A stretch of DNA of 64,000 bases from Rhizobium sp. SL86 (GTDB lineage Bacteria; Pseudomonadota; Alphaproteobacteria; Rhizobiales; Rhizobiaceae), in the NCBI RefSeq assembly GCF_026672545.1, contig NZ_JAPPRJ010000009.1, positions 806,001-870,000 on the forward strand, given 5' to 3'. Below the pieces are notes generated by a model. The model had not been told where the DNA came from, searched no databases, and saw only the letters and a program-made list of their open reading frames with translations. Of this stretch, positions 43,255 through 52,216 are shown one piece after another (the stretch's first letter is position 1; the number at the start of each line of letters is the position of its first letter). A program made the translations under genes and the position numbers.

Positions 43255-44298
43255 TCAGCGCGAGGGACCTTCGCGCTCGGCCGATGCCGCCCAGAGATTG
43301 ATGTCGGCATCCTTGGCAAAGACGGCGATTTCGGCGAGTTCCGCATCGGTGAAATCGGGCTTGTCCAGCGCCTTGACGCAATCGACCACCTGTTCCGGCC
43401 GGCTGGCACCGATCAGCGCCGAAGTCACCCGGCCACCACGCAGCACCCAGGCAATCGCCATCTGCGCCAGCGTCTGGCCGCGCTTTTCGGCGATCGCGTT
43501 GAGGCCGCGCAGGTTTTCCACGTTGCGCTCGTTGAGGAAGGCCGGACGCAGCGACTTGCCCTGCGCCGCACGGCTATCCTCCGGAATGCCGCCGAGATAT
43601 TTCGACGTCAGCATGCCCTGGGCGAGCGGCGAAAAGACGATCGAGCCGATGCCGAGATCGTCCAGCGTATCGAGCAGGCCATCCTCTTCCACCCAGCGGT
43701 TGATGATCGAATAGCTCGGCTGGTGGATGAGGCAGGGCGTGCCGAGGTCCTTCAGGATCGCCGCCGCTTCCCGTGTGCGCTTCGAATTGTAGGAGGAAAT
43801 GCCGACATAAAGCGCGCGGCCGGAGCGGACGATGTGATCGAGCGCACCGCAGGTCTCTTCCAGCGGCGTATCCGGGTCGAAACGGTGCGAATAGAAGATG
43901 TCGACGTAATCGAGACCTATGCGCTTCAGGCTCTGGTCGCACGACGCGATCAGGTACTTGCGGCTGCCCCATTCGCCGTAGGGACCCGGCCACATGTTGT
44001 AGCCTGCCTTGGACGAGATGATCAGCTCGTCGCGGTAACCGGCGAAATCGGTCCTCAGGATCTCGCCGAAGGCCGTTTCCGCGCTGCCCGGCAGCGGACC
44101 GTAATTGTTGGCAAGGTCAAAATGCGTGATGCCGAGGTCAAAGGCGGTGCGGCAGATGTCGCGCTTGCGCTGGTGCGGCGTGTCATCGCCAAAATTGTGC
44201 CACAGGCCGAGCGACAGCGCCGGCAGCTTCAAACCGGAGCGACCGCAGCGGTTGTAGGTCATGCGCGAATAACGGTCTTCGGAAGGCGTCCAGGCCAT
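43255..44298 (-). CDS. aldo/keto reductase, YghZ/MgrA-like
   Basis: The 347-residue NADPH-dependent reductase belongs to the subgroup that includes E. coli YghZ (L-glyceraldehyde 3-phosphate reductase). Landmarks are GITHFDLANNYGPLPGSAE (catalytic Asp and Tyr), the catalytic Lys in ELIISSKAGYNMWPGPYG, and DYVDIFYSHRFDP (His). The cofactor-binding C-terminal part includes SALIGASRPEQVVD. The start MAWTPSEDRYSRM is the usual one for this subgroup. A methylglyoxal or aldehyde detoxification role is likely. Confidence 0.9.
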   Translation of the reverse strand: MAWTPSEDRYSRMTYNRCGRSGLKLPALSLGLWHNFGDDTPHQRKRDICRTAFDLGITHFDLANNYGPLPGSAETAFGEILRTDFAGYRDELIISSKAGYNMWPGPYGEWGSRKYLIASCDQSLKRIGLDYVDIFYSHRFDPDTPLEETCGALDHIVRSGRALYVGISSYNSKRTREAAAILKDLGTPCLIHQPSYSIINRWVEEDGLLDTLDDLGIGSIVFSPLAQGMLTSKYLGGIPEDSRAAQGKSLRPAFLNERNVENLRGLNAIAEKRGQTLAQMAIAWVLRGGRVTSALIGASRPEQVVDCVKALDKPDFTDAELAEIAVFAKDADINLWAASAEREGPSR

Positions 44299-44389
44299 GG
44301 TGTGTCTCCTCCATCATTATGCTTGGGTGGTTTTCGTTCCGGACGGGAACGGAAAGCCGCGCGCAGATCATGAGGGCGCGCGGCGAAGG

Positions 44390-44420
44390 GCGCGGCAGGC
44401 AACAAAAGGTCCTGCCGCGC
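44390..44420 (-). terminator. possible hairpin after gnd
   Basis: GCGCGGCAGG pairs with CCTGCCGCGC around an 11-base loop, 11 bases beyond the gnd stop. No T-run follows in the gnd direction, so termination is uncertain. Confidence 0.4.
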
Positions 44421-44430
44421 GCGATCGTGA

Positions 44431-45861
44431 TCAGGCGTTGAGGCCGCTGCCCCAGGGGCCATGATGTTTGTCGACGCCATCGACGCGGTCAAACCCGTGC
44501 GCGCCGAAGAAATCGCGCTGCGCCTGGATGAGGTTTGCTGTGCCGCGCGCGCGGCGATAGCTGTCGAAATAGGCCAGCGCCGAAGCAAGCGCCGGAACCG
44601 GAAGCCCGGCCATGACGGCGGTTGATACGACACGACGCAGCGACGCGTCGGTGTCCTTGACCAGCTGCGCGAAGGCCGGCGTCACGATGAGATTGGCCAC
44701 ATCCGGCTCCTTGGTGAAGGCCGAGGTGATCTCGTCGAGGAACTGCGAACGGATGATGCAACCGGCGCGCCAGATCTTTGCGATCGTCGGCATCGGCAGG
44801 TTCCAGCCATATTCCTTGGAGGCTGCCGCCATGACCGCGAAGCCCTGCGCATAAGCGCCAATCTTGGCAGCGAGCAGCGCGTTTTCGAGATCATGCAGGA
44901 AGGAAACGCCATCGGTGGCCGGGAAGGCGACCGTATCCGGCAGGCCGAGGATCTTCTCGGCTTCGATGCGTTCCGCCTTCTGCGAGGAGAGAATGCGGCC
45001 GGCGACAGCAGCCTCGATACCGGTTGCGGCAACGCCCAGATTCTGCGCCTCGATGACCGACCACTTGCCGGTGCCCTTCTGGCCGGCGGCGTCGAGAATG
45101 ACATCCACCATCGGCTCGCCGGTGACGGGATCGGTGGCGGCGAGCACCTTTTCGGTGATCTCGATCAGGTAGGAGTTGAGGCGGCCCTCGTTCCAGCGAC
45201 CGAAGACCTGGGAAATCTCGGCGGCCGACAGTTTCAGCCCGTCGCGCAGGATACCATAAATTTCGGCGATCATCTGCATGTCGGCATATTCGATGCCGTT
45301 GTGGATCGTCTTGACGAAATGGCCGGCGCCGTCATTGCCGAGCCAGGCGACGCAGGGGTCGCCGTTGAACTTGGCGGAGATGGAGGTCAAAACCTTCTCG
45401 ACGCGCTTCCAGCTTTCTTCCGTGCCGCCGACCATGATCGACGGACCATGGCGGGCACCCTCTTCGCCACCGGAGACACCCATGCCGATGAAGGTGAGCG
45501 GGCTGTCCTTCAGCGCCTCGAAACGGCGCATCGTGTCGCGGAAATTGGCATTGCCGGCATCGATCATGATGTCGCCGGCGGACAGATACGGCTTCAGCAG
45601 TTCCATCTGCTGGTCCACCGGATCACCGGCCTTGATCATGATGATGATCGGCCGCGGCGGGCGGATGGCGGCGGTGAATTCCTCAAGCGTCTCGCAGGGA
45701 ATGATCTGGCCCTGCAGGCTGCCGGCCTCGGCAAAGAATTTTCGTGTCGCCTCGGGGCTGCGGTTGAAGACGGCAATCTTGTTGCCTTTTTCCGCGATGT
45801 TGAGAGCCAGGTTGGAACCCATAACGCCAAGGCCGATAAGGCCGATTTCTGCCTGTTCCAC
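44431..45861 (-). CDS. gnd: 6-phosphogluconate dehydrogenase (decarboxylating)
   Basis: It converts 6-phosphogluconate to ribulose 5-phosphate, producing NADPH. The 476-residue product has an N-terminal NADP fold (IGLIGLGVMGSNLALNIAEK), FIGMGVSGGEEGARHGPSIM and the catalytic Lys/Asn in AGHFVKTIHNGIEYADMQMI. Its long helical C-terminal domain has RDYFGAH-like QRDFFGAHGFDRVD. I start at the GTG at 45861 because GGAGG lies 9 bases before it; a TTG five codons upstream lies on the Shine-Dalgarno itself. Confidence 0.96.
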   Translation of the reverse strand: MEQAEIGLIGLGVMGSNLALNIAEKGNKIAVFNRSPEATRKFFAEAGSLQGQIIPCETLEEFTAAIRPPRPIIIMIKAGDPVDQQMELLKPYLSAGDIMIDAGNANFRDTMRRFEALKDSPLTFIGMGVSGGEEGARHGPSIMVGGTEESWKRVEKVLTSISAKFNGDPCVAWLGNDGAGHFVKTIHNGIEYADMQMIAEIYGILRDGLKLSAAEISQVFGRWNEGRLNSYLIEITEKVLAATDPVTGEPMVDVILDAAGQKGTGKWSVIEAQNLGVAATGIEAAVAGRILSSQKAERIEAEKILGLPDTVAFPATDGVSFLHDLENALLAAKIGAYAQGFAVMAAASKEYGWNLPMPTIAKIWRAGCIIRSQFLDEITSAFTKEPDVANLIVTPAFAQLVKDTDASLRRVVSTAVMAGLPVPALASALAYFDSYRRARGTANLIQAQRDFFGAHGFDRVDGVDKHHGPWGSGLNA

Positions 45862-46077
45862 GGGGGATGCCTCCAATACAGTTGCGTGGCTGTTTTGGCA
45901 CTCAAACTGACGAACGGCAAGGTCAGAGCCGATCGAAACGGTTTAAATTTGCCGCCAGCATAACCGCCATGCATCAGACGACGGACAGGCGCGGCAACCG
46001 TACGCGGTCACGCCCCTTGCCTTTCCGGCAATCTGATCCATAAAGAACATTACATGAACATATAAGGAGGAAAACCC

Positions 46078-46500
46078 ATGCCGCCGATGGAGGCGAAAGC
46101 CGTGCATCTATCGATCAACCGGGACTGGCGCGCCGTCTATGCCTTTGCCGGCAAGCCCGAAAACATGGCCCGATGGGCCTCCGGCCTCGGCAGTGGCCTG
46201 ACCCGCGACGGCGAAGACTGGCTGGCGGATGGCGGGCCGATCGGCCAGGTGCGCGTCCATTTTTCACCGGCCAATGACTTTGGCGTGATCGACCATGTCG
46301 TGCACATGCCCTCCGGCCTCAAGGTGCACAACGCCTTCCGCATCGTGCCGAACGGCGATGGCGCCGAAGCGATCTTTCTCGTCACCCGCCTGCCGGAGCA
46401 GACGATCGAACAGTTTCAACAGGACGTCGCCCACGTCGCCAAGGACCTCGCTTGCCTGAAGGCGATCCTGGAGGAGGAAGGTGCTGCCGCGGAGGATTGA
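46078..46500 (+). CDS. SRPBCC-fold (polyketide cyclase/START-like) protein
   Basis: The 140-residue product has the single-domain helix-grip pattern: SINRDWRAVYAFAGKPENMA at the start, strands such as GQVRVHFSPANDFGVIDHVV, and a long C-terminal helix (FQQDVAHVAKDLACLKAIL). Such proteins bind hydrophobic ligands; no catalytic assignment can be made. The ATG has TAAGGAGG eight bases upstream. It is monocistronic and divergent from gnd. Confidence 0.8.
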   Translation: MPPMEAKAVHLSINRDWRAVYAFAGKPENMARWASGLGSGLTRDGEDWLADGGPIGQVRVHFSPANDFGVIDHVVHMPSGLKVHNAFRIVPNGDGAEAIFLVTRLPEQTIEQFQQDVAHVAKDLACLKAILEEEGAAAED

Positions 46501-46588
46501 GGCGACTCCGCGAAGCGCGACGCCGCCCGCTCCCCGCCTGGCAGCGGGCTAAAGCGTATGGGAGGAAGCTCCCTCTGGCTGCCGCCAT

Positions 46589-46607
46589 CTCCCCCACAAG
46601 GGGGGAG
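46589..46607. repeat. palindromic intergenic repeat, copy A
   Basis: CTCCCCC-ACAAG-GGGGGAG type palindrome. A related copy lies about 100 bases to the right. Such C-run/ACAAG/G-run elements are often scattered between genes in rhizobia. Confidence 0.55.
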
Positions 46608-46694
46608 ACTGCGTGAGGTAACGCCCCGCTTCAATCTCTGCGAAGAACACAAAGGGTCAGGTGCATCGAGGAACGGCGGGCGCGGCACGATAAG

Positions 46695-46717
46695 CCCCTC
46701 CCCCTTGTGGGGAGGGG
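46695..46717. repeat. palindromic intergenic repeat, copy B
   Basis: CCCCTCCCC-CTTGT-GGGGAGGGG, inverted relative to copy A. The two may bound one small mosaic element, placed between the SRPBCC gene and the end of lpxXL. Confidence 0.55.
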
Positions 46718-46730
46718 TCTGGGTATCTCG

Positions 46731-47666
46731 TCAGCCCTTCAGGCTGTGTTTGATGTTCCAGCGGTCGTGATACCAGAGCCACTGTTCGGGATGTTCGCGC
46801 ACCCAGCTTTCCACCTTGTCGTTGAGAAGCTGGCCCGTCGCCTGAACATCGACTGCGCCCTTGTCGTTGCGCGGAATGTCGATCTTCGGTTCGATCTCCA
46901 GCCTATAGCGATTGTTCGGCAGGCGGATGCAGCGGGCCGGGTAGACCTCGCAATCGAACTGCCGCACGAGCTTGGCGAGCAGCGGATTGGTCTGCACCGG
47001 ATGGCCGAAGAAATCCGTCGAAAGCCCCTTCTGGAACTTCTGGTCAACGAGCACCCCGATCCCCCTGCCCGCTTCCAGCTGGCGCGCCAGCGCGAAGGAG
47101 GAGCCGGCATGCGAGGGAACGAGCTTGCCCATGCGCGCCGCACGGAAGGAAAACACCTTTTCCGCAATATAGGGATTGTTCGGCGGGCGGAACATCACCG
47201 TCACCGTCAGGCCAAACGCATTGCCGGCCACCGGCAACAGTTCGAAATTGCCGGTATGGGCGGTAAAGACGATGAAAGGCCGCGGATTGTCGCGCAGATC
47301 GAGGAAGATCGGAATGCCGTCCACCTCGATACGGCCGGGTTCGGTGGATTCCGGGTCGAAGTCGAACAGCTGATCGAGAAAGACATATTCCGCCGCAAGC
47401 CGGCCCATGTGGCCCCAGGACGCGAGCGCAATCGCCTCACGTTCGGCCTCGGATTTCTCCGGATAGGCATTGGCGAGGTTGACGAGCATCAGCCGGTGGC
47501 GGTTGGTCAGCGGGCCGATCTTGCGCACCAGCCAGTCGGCAAAACGGATCGCCGGATCGGCAGGCAGGATCTTCAACAGGTTGAGGAAACCGAACGCCGC
47601 CTGCGCCACCAGCCATTGCTGGAAGTGGCGCAAAGCCAAAACGATCCGCGTGATCAGCATCTTCAA
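46731..47666 (-). CDS. lpxXL: LpxXL, very-long-chain acyltransferase of lipid A synthesis
   Basis: LpxXL transfers the 27-hydroxyoctacosanoate from AcpXL to lipid A precursor in rhizobia. The 311-residue HtrB/LpxL-type product has an N-terminal membrane helix and the catalytic HTGNFE (H-x4-E). Further conserved segments are VMFRPPNNPYIAEKVFSFR and GVLVDQKFQKGLSTDFFGHP. It ends the leftward acpXL cluster, 4 bases after the alcohol dehydrogenase gene, which supports the assignment over a housekeeping LpxL. Confidence 0.92.
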   Translation of the reverse strand: MKMLITRIVLALRHFQQWLVAQAAFGFLNLLKILPADPAIRFADWLVRKIGPLTNRHRLMLVNLANAYPEKSEAEREAIALASWGHMGRLAAEYVFLDQLFDFDPESTEPGRIEVDGIPIFLDLRDNPRPFIVFTAHTGNFELLPVAGNAFGLTVTVMFRPPNNPYIAEKVFSFRAARMGKLVPSHAGSSFALARQLEAGRGIGVLVDQKFQKGLSTDFFGHPVQTNPLLAKLVRQFDCEVYPARCIRLPNNRYRLEIEPKIDIPRNDKGAVDVQATGQLLNDKVESWVREHPEQWLWYHDRWNIKHSLKG

Positions 47667-47670
47667 CGGA

Positions 47671-48699
47671 TCAGTCCATCCTCAACACGATCTTGCCAAA
47701 GATCTGGCGGCCTTCCATACGCTCCAGCGCCTTGTCGATCTCGCCGAAGGTGACTTCCGTATCGATGACCGGATGCACGATGCCGCGCGCCATCTTCTGC
47801 ATGGCGTTCGCCATGTTTTCCATGCGGCAGCCGAAGGAGCCGAGCAGCTTCAGCTGCTGCTGGAACAGCATCATCAGGTTGATTTCGGTCGACACGCCCG
47901 ACGTGGAGCCGCAGGTGACGAGGCGGCCGCCGCGCTTCAGGCAGAGCATCGAACCCGCCCAGGTATCCTTGCCGACATGTTCGAAGACGACGTCGACGCC
48001 CTTCTTCTTGGTCAGCTTGCGCACCACGCCCTCGAAACGGTCGGTGCGGTAGTTGATGACGTGATCGGCGCCGAGTGCCTTGGCCTTTTCGATCTTGTCG
48101 TCCGAGCCCACGGTCGTGATCACGGTGCAGCCCATCTTCTTGGCGAGCTGGATCGCCGCCGTGCCGATGCCGGAGCCGCCGGCATGCACGAGGATCGTCT
48201 CGCCGGGTTCGAGCTTGGCATTGTCGAACAGCATGTGCTCGACGGTACCGAAGGTCACGGGGGCCAAAGCGGCTGCGACCGCATCGATGCCGGGCGGGGC
48301 CGGAACAAGCTGGCGGGCCGGGATATTGATCTTTTCCTGGGCAAAACCGTCGAGGTGGAAACCGTGGACACCGGCCACGTGTTCGCACAGGTTGTCACGG
48401 CCCTCGCGACAGGGCTTGCAGAGGCCGCAGGTGCGGGCACCGTAGACGGAAACGAGCTGGCCGGGCAGAACGTTCGACACGCCGGGGCCGATCGCTTCCA
48501 CCACGCCGGAGGCTTCCGCGCCGATCGTCAGCGGCATCTTGCGCTTGGCAAAGGCCATGCCACGCCAGCCCCAGACATCGATGTGGTTGAGCGCAACCGC
48601 CTTGACCCGGAGCGTCACCTCGCCCGGTGCCGGCGCTTCCGGTTCCGGAATGTCGGTCGCTTCAAGACGGCGGTCATCGATCAGTTGCAAGGCGCGCAT
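47671..48699 (-). CDS. adh2XL: zinc-type alcohol dehydrogenase of the VLCFA cluster (Adh2XL)
   Basis: The 342-residue medium-chain dehydrogenase/reductase has GAEASGVVEAIGPG, a structural zinc lobe with four Cys (CGLCKPCREGRDNLC) and the Rossmann glycine pattern HAGGSGIGTAAIQLAKKMG. It sits between lpxXL and fabF1XL, where rhizobial VLCFA clusters carry this gene. It probably acts as the ketoacyl or enoyl reductase of the elongation cycle; the exact step is not proven by sequence. Confidence 0.88.
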   Translation of the reverse strand: MRALQLIDDRRLEATDIPEPEAPAPGEVTLRVKAVALNHIDVWGWRGMAFAKRKMPLTIGAEASGVVEAIGPGVSNVLPGQLVSVYGARTCGLCKPCREGRDNLCEHVAGVHGFHLDGFAQEKINIPARQLVPAPPGIDAVAAALAPVTFGTVEHMLFDNAKLEPGETILVHAGGSGIGTAAIQLAKKMGCTVITTVGSDDKIEKAKALGADHVINYRTDRFEGVVRKLTKKKGVDVVFEHVGKDTWAGSMLCLKRGGRLVTCGSTSGVSTEINLMMLFQQQLKLLGSFGCRMENMANAMQKMARGIVHPVIDTEVTFGEIDKALERMEGRQIFGKIVLRMD

Positions 48700-48765
48700 A
48701 AGTCTTTCCCTTCGCCCGGAGGCGTCAAAGAGTGTTTGGGCATGATAGCCGAATGGGGACGGCTT

Positions 48766-50055
48766 TTAGGCCGGCTCCGCCGTCATGACAAGGCTGGCAT
48801 TCTGCCCGCCGAAACCGAAGGAGTTCGACAGAACTGCCGTCACCTGCTGATCCCGCTTCTTGTTCGGCACGACATCGAGAACGATCGCCGGATCCGGATT
48901 GACGTGGTTGATCGTCGGCGGCAGCGTGCCCGTCAGCATGGTCTGGATCGAGAACACCGCTTCGACCGCACCAGCCGCCGTCAGCGTATGGCCGATCATC
49001 GACTTGTTGGACGAGCATGGAATGGCATCCTTCAGCCGGTCGCCGAAAACGGCCAGCATCGCGCCATATTCCATCTTGTCGTTTTCCGGCGTCGAGGTGC
49101 CGTGAGCATTGATGTAGCCGATGCCGCTTTCGTCCATGCCGGCATCTTCGAGCGCGGCACGGATCGTCGCGATCGCGGGACCACCGTCCGGCGAGGAGCG
49201 CGTGCGGTGGAAATGGTCGGCCTTTTCGCCGCAGCCTTTCAGGATGCCGAGCACCTTGGCGCCGCGGGCAACCGCCGATTCCAACGATTCCAGCACGAGC
49301 GTCGCCGCCCCTTCGGCAATCACGAAACCGTCGCGATCCTTGCTGAAGGGTTTCGAAGCCTTTTCGGGCGGATCGTTCTGGGTGGAGAGTGCCGACAGCA
49401 GCGAGAAGCGGATGAGCGCCTCCGCGCTGACGGACCCGTCGGTCGCAACAGTCAGCGCCCGGTCGGTGCGGCCCTGGCGGATCGCTTCGACACCGAGCTG
49501 GATGGCGGTCGCGCCGGACGCACAGGCGGTCGACAGCGTTACCGGCAGGCCGCGCGTGCCGAAATGGTCGGAAAGACGCTCCGAGATCGAGCCGAACTGC
49601 ACGGCTTCCAGGAACACCGGATCGGGGCGCTCGCGCATGGCCGCAAGAAACCGGTCATAGGCATCGGCTTCGGCCTGCGGCGGCGGCGCGCGGTCGGCAA
49701 GCTCGAAACGGGCGCTCCATTCCGGCTCGACCGGCGGTGCGGCCAGAAACAGCGGACCGGCGAAATCGCCGGAAAGCCCCGCCTGCGCCAAGGCCTCCGT
49801 CGTGGTTTCCCGCGCCATGGCAAAGGAACGCTCGACCGAATTCGGATGCGGCACGTCGATGAAATCCACCGTGCCGCAGATGCGGGTCGACAACCCTTCG
49901 GTCGGGAAACGGGTGATCTTGTGGATGCCCGAGGTGCCGGAGGTCAGCGCCGCCCAGTTGTCGGCAAGCCCCTGACCGAGCGAGGTGATGACGCCCATGC
50001 CGGTGATGGCGATGATGGGACGGCCAAGATGGTCTTTAAAAGCAGCATTGCTCAT
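48766..50055 (-). CDS. fabF1XL: FabF1XL, active beta-ketoacyl-ACP synthase of the VLCFA cluster
   Basis: The 429-residue ketosynthase has the full catalytic triad: Cys in VTLSTACASGATAIQLGVEA, His in INAHGTSTPENDKMEYG and His in SNKSMIGHTLTAAGAVEAVF. It elongates acyl chains on AcpXL towards C28. The ATG at 50055 has GAGGA 8 bases upstream and begins MSNAAFKDHLGRPIIAITG; an upstream in-frame ATG is poorly supported. The partner ketosynthase gene ends 10 bases upstream. Confidence 0.94.
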   Translation of the reverse strand: MSNAAFKDHLGRPIIAITGMGVITSLGQGLADNWAALTSGTSGIHKITRFPTEGLSTRICGTVDFIDVPHPNSVERSFAMARETTTEALAQAGLSGDFAGPLFLAAPPVEPEWSARFELADRAPPPQAEADAYDRFLAAMRERPDPVFLEAVQFGSISERLSDHFGTRGLPVTLSTACASGATAIQLGVEAIRQGRTDRALTVATDGSVSAEALIRFSLLSALSTQNDPPEKASKPFSKDRDGFVIAEGAATLVLESLESAVARGAKVLGILKGCGEKADHFHRTRSSPDGGPAIATIRAALEDAGMDESGIGYINAHGTSTPENDKMEYGAMLAVFGDRLKDAIPCSSNKSMIGHTLTAAGAVEAVFSIQTMLTGTLPPTINHVNPDPAIVLDVVPNKKRDQQVTAVLSNSFGFGGQNASLVMTAEPA

Positions 50056-50065
50056 GATGTCGTCC

Positions 50066-51271
50066 TCAGCCGTTCTTCGAGAGCACTGCAAGCCCTTCGC
50101 CGCGCAGGTAACCGACAGTGGTTACCACGGCATGGGTCGCACCGCCGCTCATCGGCTTTTCGTGATCCGCATCGAACACCGGCACCCCAGTGCCCTGGTC
50201 GAGAGAAAGGGCGGCCAGCGCCAGCCCCAGCGGGAACTGCGCTTCCATGGCATGCCCGGTCATGCCGCCATAACCACGGATCGCCGCACCGGGGAATTCC
50301 GCTTCCAGCGCCGCCCGTTCGCGGGCTGCCAGATCGACAACACCGCTCGAACCGGAGAACACGACGAGATCGCCCGGAGTGGCATCGGCGGCGAGCGTGC
50401 TCATCCGGCCGAGACGCTTTTCGAGGCCCCGGTCGTCGCGGCTGCCGCGATCACCCTCGATGCTGTCCATGACCGCATAGATATGCGCGCCGCGGGCTTC
50501 CGCATGGGTGCGGCTTTCCATAACGAGAAAAGCACCGACAGAGCCCATAATCATGCCACCGCCGTTTTCGATGGCGCGCGACCAGAGCGGATGCCAGTCA
50601 CCGGTCGCATGGGCACGGATGCCCTCGACCAGCAGGATGATATCGGCACGTTCAGCAACAAAAGCCCCGCCCACCAGCGAATGGGTGGACTGGCCGGCCT
50701 TGATGCGATGATAGGCGGTTTCGACGGCGGAAATACCCGCCGCCTCTTCGCCCATGAAGGTACGCGAGGAACCGGTGACCTTGTGGACGATGGAAATATT
50801 GCCGGCAAGCAGGTTGGACAGCTGCGCCAGGAACAGCGTCGGACGCAGCTCCGTCGTCAGCTTCTCGTTCAGCAGCATTTCGCGGTCGTTACGCTTCAGC
50901 GCCTCGTCGACGATCAAAGAATCGACCTTGATGTCGCGCTCACCGCCGCCGGCCGCGACGATCATGTCCATCGTGCCACAAGCTTCCGCATTGTCCTTCA
51001 GGCCCGCATCATCGAGCGCGAGGCCTGCAGCAAACACGCCGAGACGCTGCCAGTTTTCCATCTGGCGCTGATCACCACGCTTGGCGATCTGCTGCGACCA
51101 GTCGATGTCCGGCATGGGGTGCACGGGATAGGGTTTGAAGCGATCCGTCTCCACCGGCGGGCGGGCCGGTGCCGAACCGGTCAGAAGCGCGACATGCGGC
51201 TCCTTGCCAACGCCCTGGCACGTCACGATGCCAACCCCGGTGATCACGACATCCTTGTCTGAACTGCTCAT
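50066..51271 (-). CDS. fabF2XL: FabF2XL, ketosynthase homologue without the catalytic cysteine
   Basis: The 401-residue KS-fold protein has ITGVGIVTCQGVGKEPHVAL at the N terminus. At the nucleophile elbow it reads SSRTFMGEEAAGIS, where the active cousin has TACASGATAI, so no cysteine is there. The first catalytic His position reads VVFSGSSGVVDLA, with no His. The second His region is kept as GGMTGHAMEAQF. It therefore looks like a chain-length-factor-type partner of the active FabF1XL rather than an enzyme on its own. It lies between fabZXL and fabF1XL. Confidence 0.88.
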   Translation of the reverse strand: MSSSDKDVVITGVGIVTCQGVGKEPHVALLTGSAPARPPVETDRFKPYPVHPMPDIDWSQQIAKRGDQRQMENWQRLGVFAAGLALDDAGLKDNAEACGTMDMIVAAGGGERDIKVDSLIVDEALKRNDREMLLNEKLTTELRPTLFLAQLSNLLAGNISIVHKVTGSSRTFMGEEAAGISAVETAYHRIKAGQSTHSLVGGAFVAERADIILLVEGIRAHATGDWHPLWSRAIENGGGMIMGSVGAFLVMESRTHAEARGAHIYAVMDSIEGDRGSRDDRGLEKRLGRMSTLAADATPGDLVVFSGSSGVVDLAARERAALEAEFPGAAIRGYGGMTGHAMEAQFPLGLALAALSLDQGTGVPVFDADHEKPMSGGATHAVVTTVGYLRGEGLAVLSKNG

Positions 51272-51307
51272 TTCGAGATCATCCTTCTCACCCGTCCCGT
51301 TGGCCGA

Positions 51308-51781
51308 TCAGGCGCGGGCGGCAAGTGCATCCAAAAGGCCGACTTCGCCGGCACGCTTGCGAACGATATCGGCAAGCGGGACCTGATCGAAGGGCATGGT
51401 CCGGAGCTTCAACTGCGCATCGCAGACCTTTTTGCCCGCCGACGAGATCTTCGCCTTCGTTACCGCATAACCCGATCCCTCATGCTCCAGAAACGCCTCG
51501 ATGTCGAGCACCGCATCGGGCTCGACGAAGGTGCGCATCTTGGCGCCGTCGACGGACATCAGGAACGGCATGGCGGCGAAATTCGTCGCAGCCAGCACCA
51601 GAAAACCGCTCGCCTGGGCCATGGTCTCGATAAGGAGAACGCCGGGCACCAGGGGCATGCCGGGGAAATGGCCTTCGAAGACGGGGCTTTTGGAGGGCAC
51701 GACGGAACGCGCCGAAAGTGTCCGGGCCTGAAGATCAACCGCTTCCACGCGGTCGATCATCTGAAAATATTCAAGAAGCAT
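51308..51781 (-). CDS. fabZXL: FabZXL, beta-hydroxyacyl-ACP dehydratase of the VLCFA cluster
   Basis: The 157-residue hot-dog-fold product has the FabZ active-site stretch FEGHFPGMPLVPGVLLIETM (catalytic His in GHFPG). It removes water in each elongation round on AcpXL. It is 21 bases after acpXL and 36 before fabF2XL in the leftward operon. Confidence 0.93.
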   Translation of the reverse strand: MLLEYFQMIDRVEAVDLQARTLSARSVVPSKSPVFEGHFPGMPLVPGVLLIETMAQASGFLVLAATNFAAMPFLMSVDGAKMRTFVEPDAVLDIEAFLEHEGSGYAVTKAKISSAGKKVCDAQLKLRTMPFDQVPLADIVRKRAGEVGLLDALAARA

Positions 51782-51802
51782 CAGGCTTCGTCAGCCGGCC
51801 GA

Positions 51803-52081
51803 TCAGGCCTTGGCTGCCCTCAGCTCGTCGATCTTGGCGCAGAGGTTTTTCAGAACGAAGTATTCCTCGGTCGAAACCTTGCCTTCGTTGACTTCCTGCG
51901 TCCACTGCTCGAGCGGGATCTTGATGCCGAATTCCTTGTCGATCGCAAACACGATGTCGAGGAAGTCCAGGCTGTCGATGCCCAGATCGTCGATCGTGTG
52001 GCTTTCCGGGGTGATGGTCTCGCGATCGATCTCGCTGGTTTCCGCGATGATGTCGGCGACTTTGTCGAAGGTAGCGGTCAC
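51803..52081 (-). CDS. acpXL: AcpXL, acyl carrier protein for 27-hydroxyoctacosanoate
   Basis: The 92-residue carrier protein has the phosphopantetheine Ser in [15 protein letters not shown] and the extended C-terminal half typical of AcpXL ([20 protein letters not shown]). I start at the GTG at 52081 because GAGGA lies 9 bases upstream and the N terminus then reads [15 protein letters not shown], the usual form. It is the first gene of the cluster. Confidence 0.97.
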
Positions 52082-52216
52082 GCTGTTATCCTCTGAATTC
52101 TGATCGTTTGATGTTCCACATAGGGAAAACCGGCTTCGATGCCAATGGCCTGCGAAGCCGGGGGCGGAATTTTGCACCTTTACTGTTGCCCAACGGCAAT
52201 CGGAAGCGAAAAGCGC

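Noticed and set aside
47470..50472. 1000-codon open frame antisense to the VLCFA cluster
   Set aside because: It covers adh2XL and both ketosynthase genes on the opposite strand, which are clearly real.
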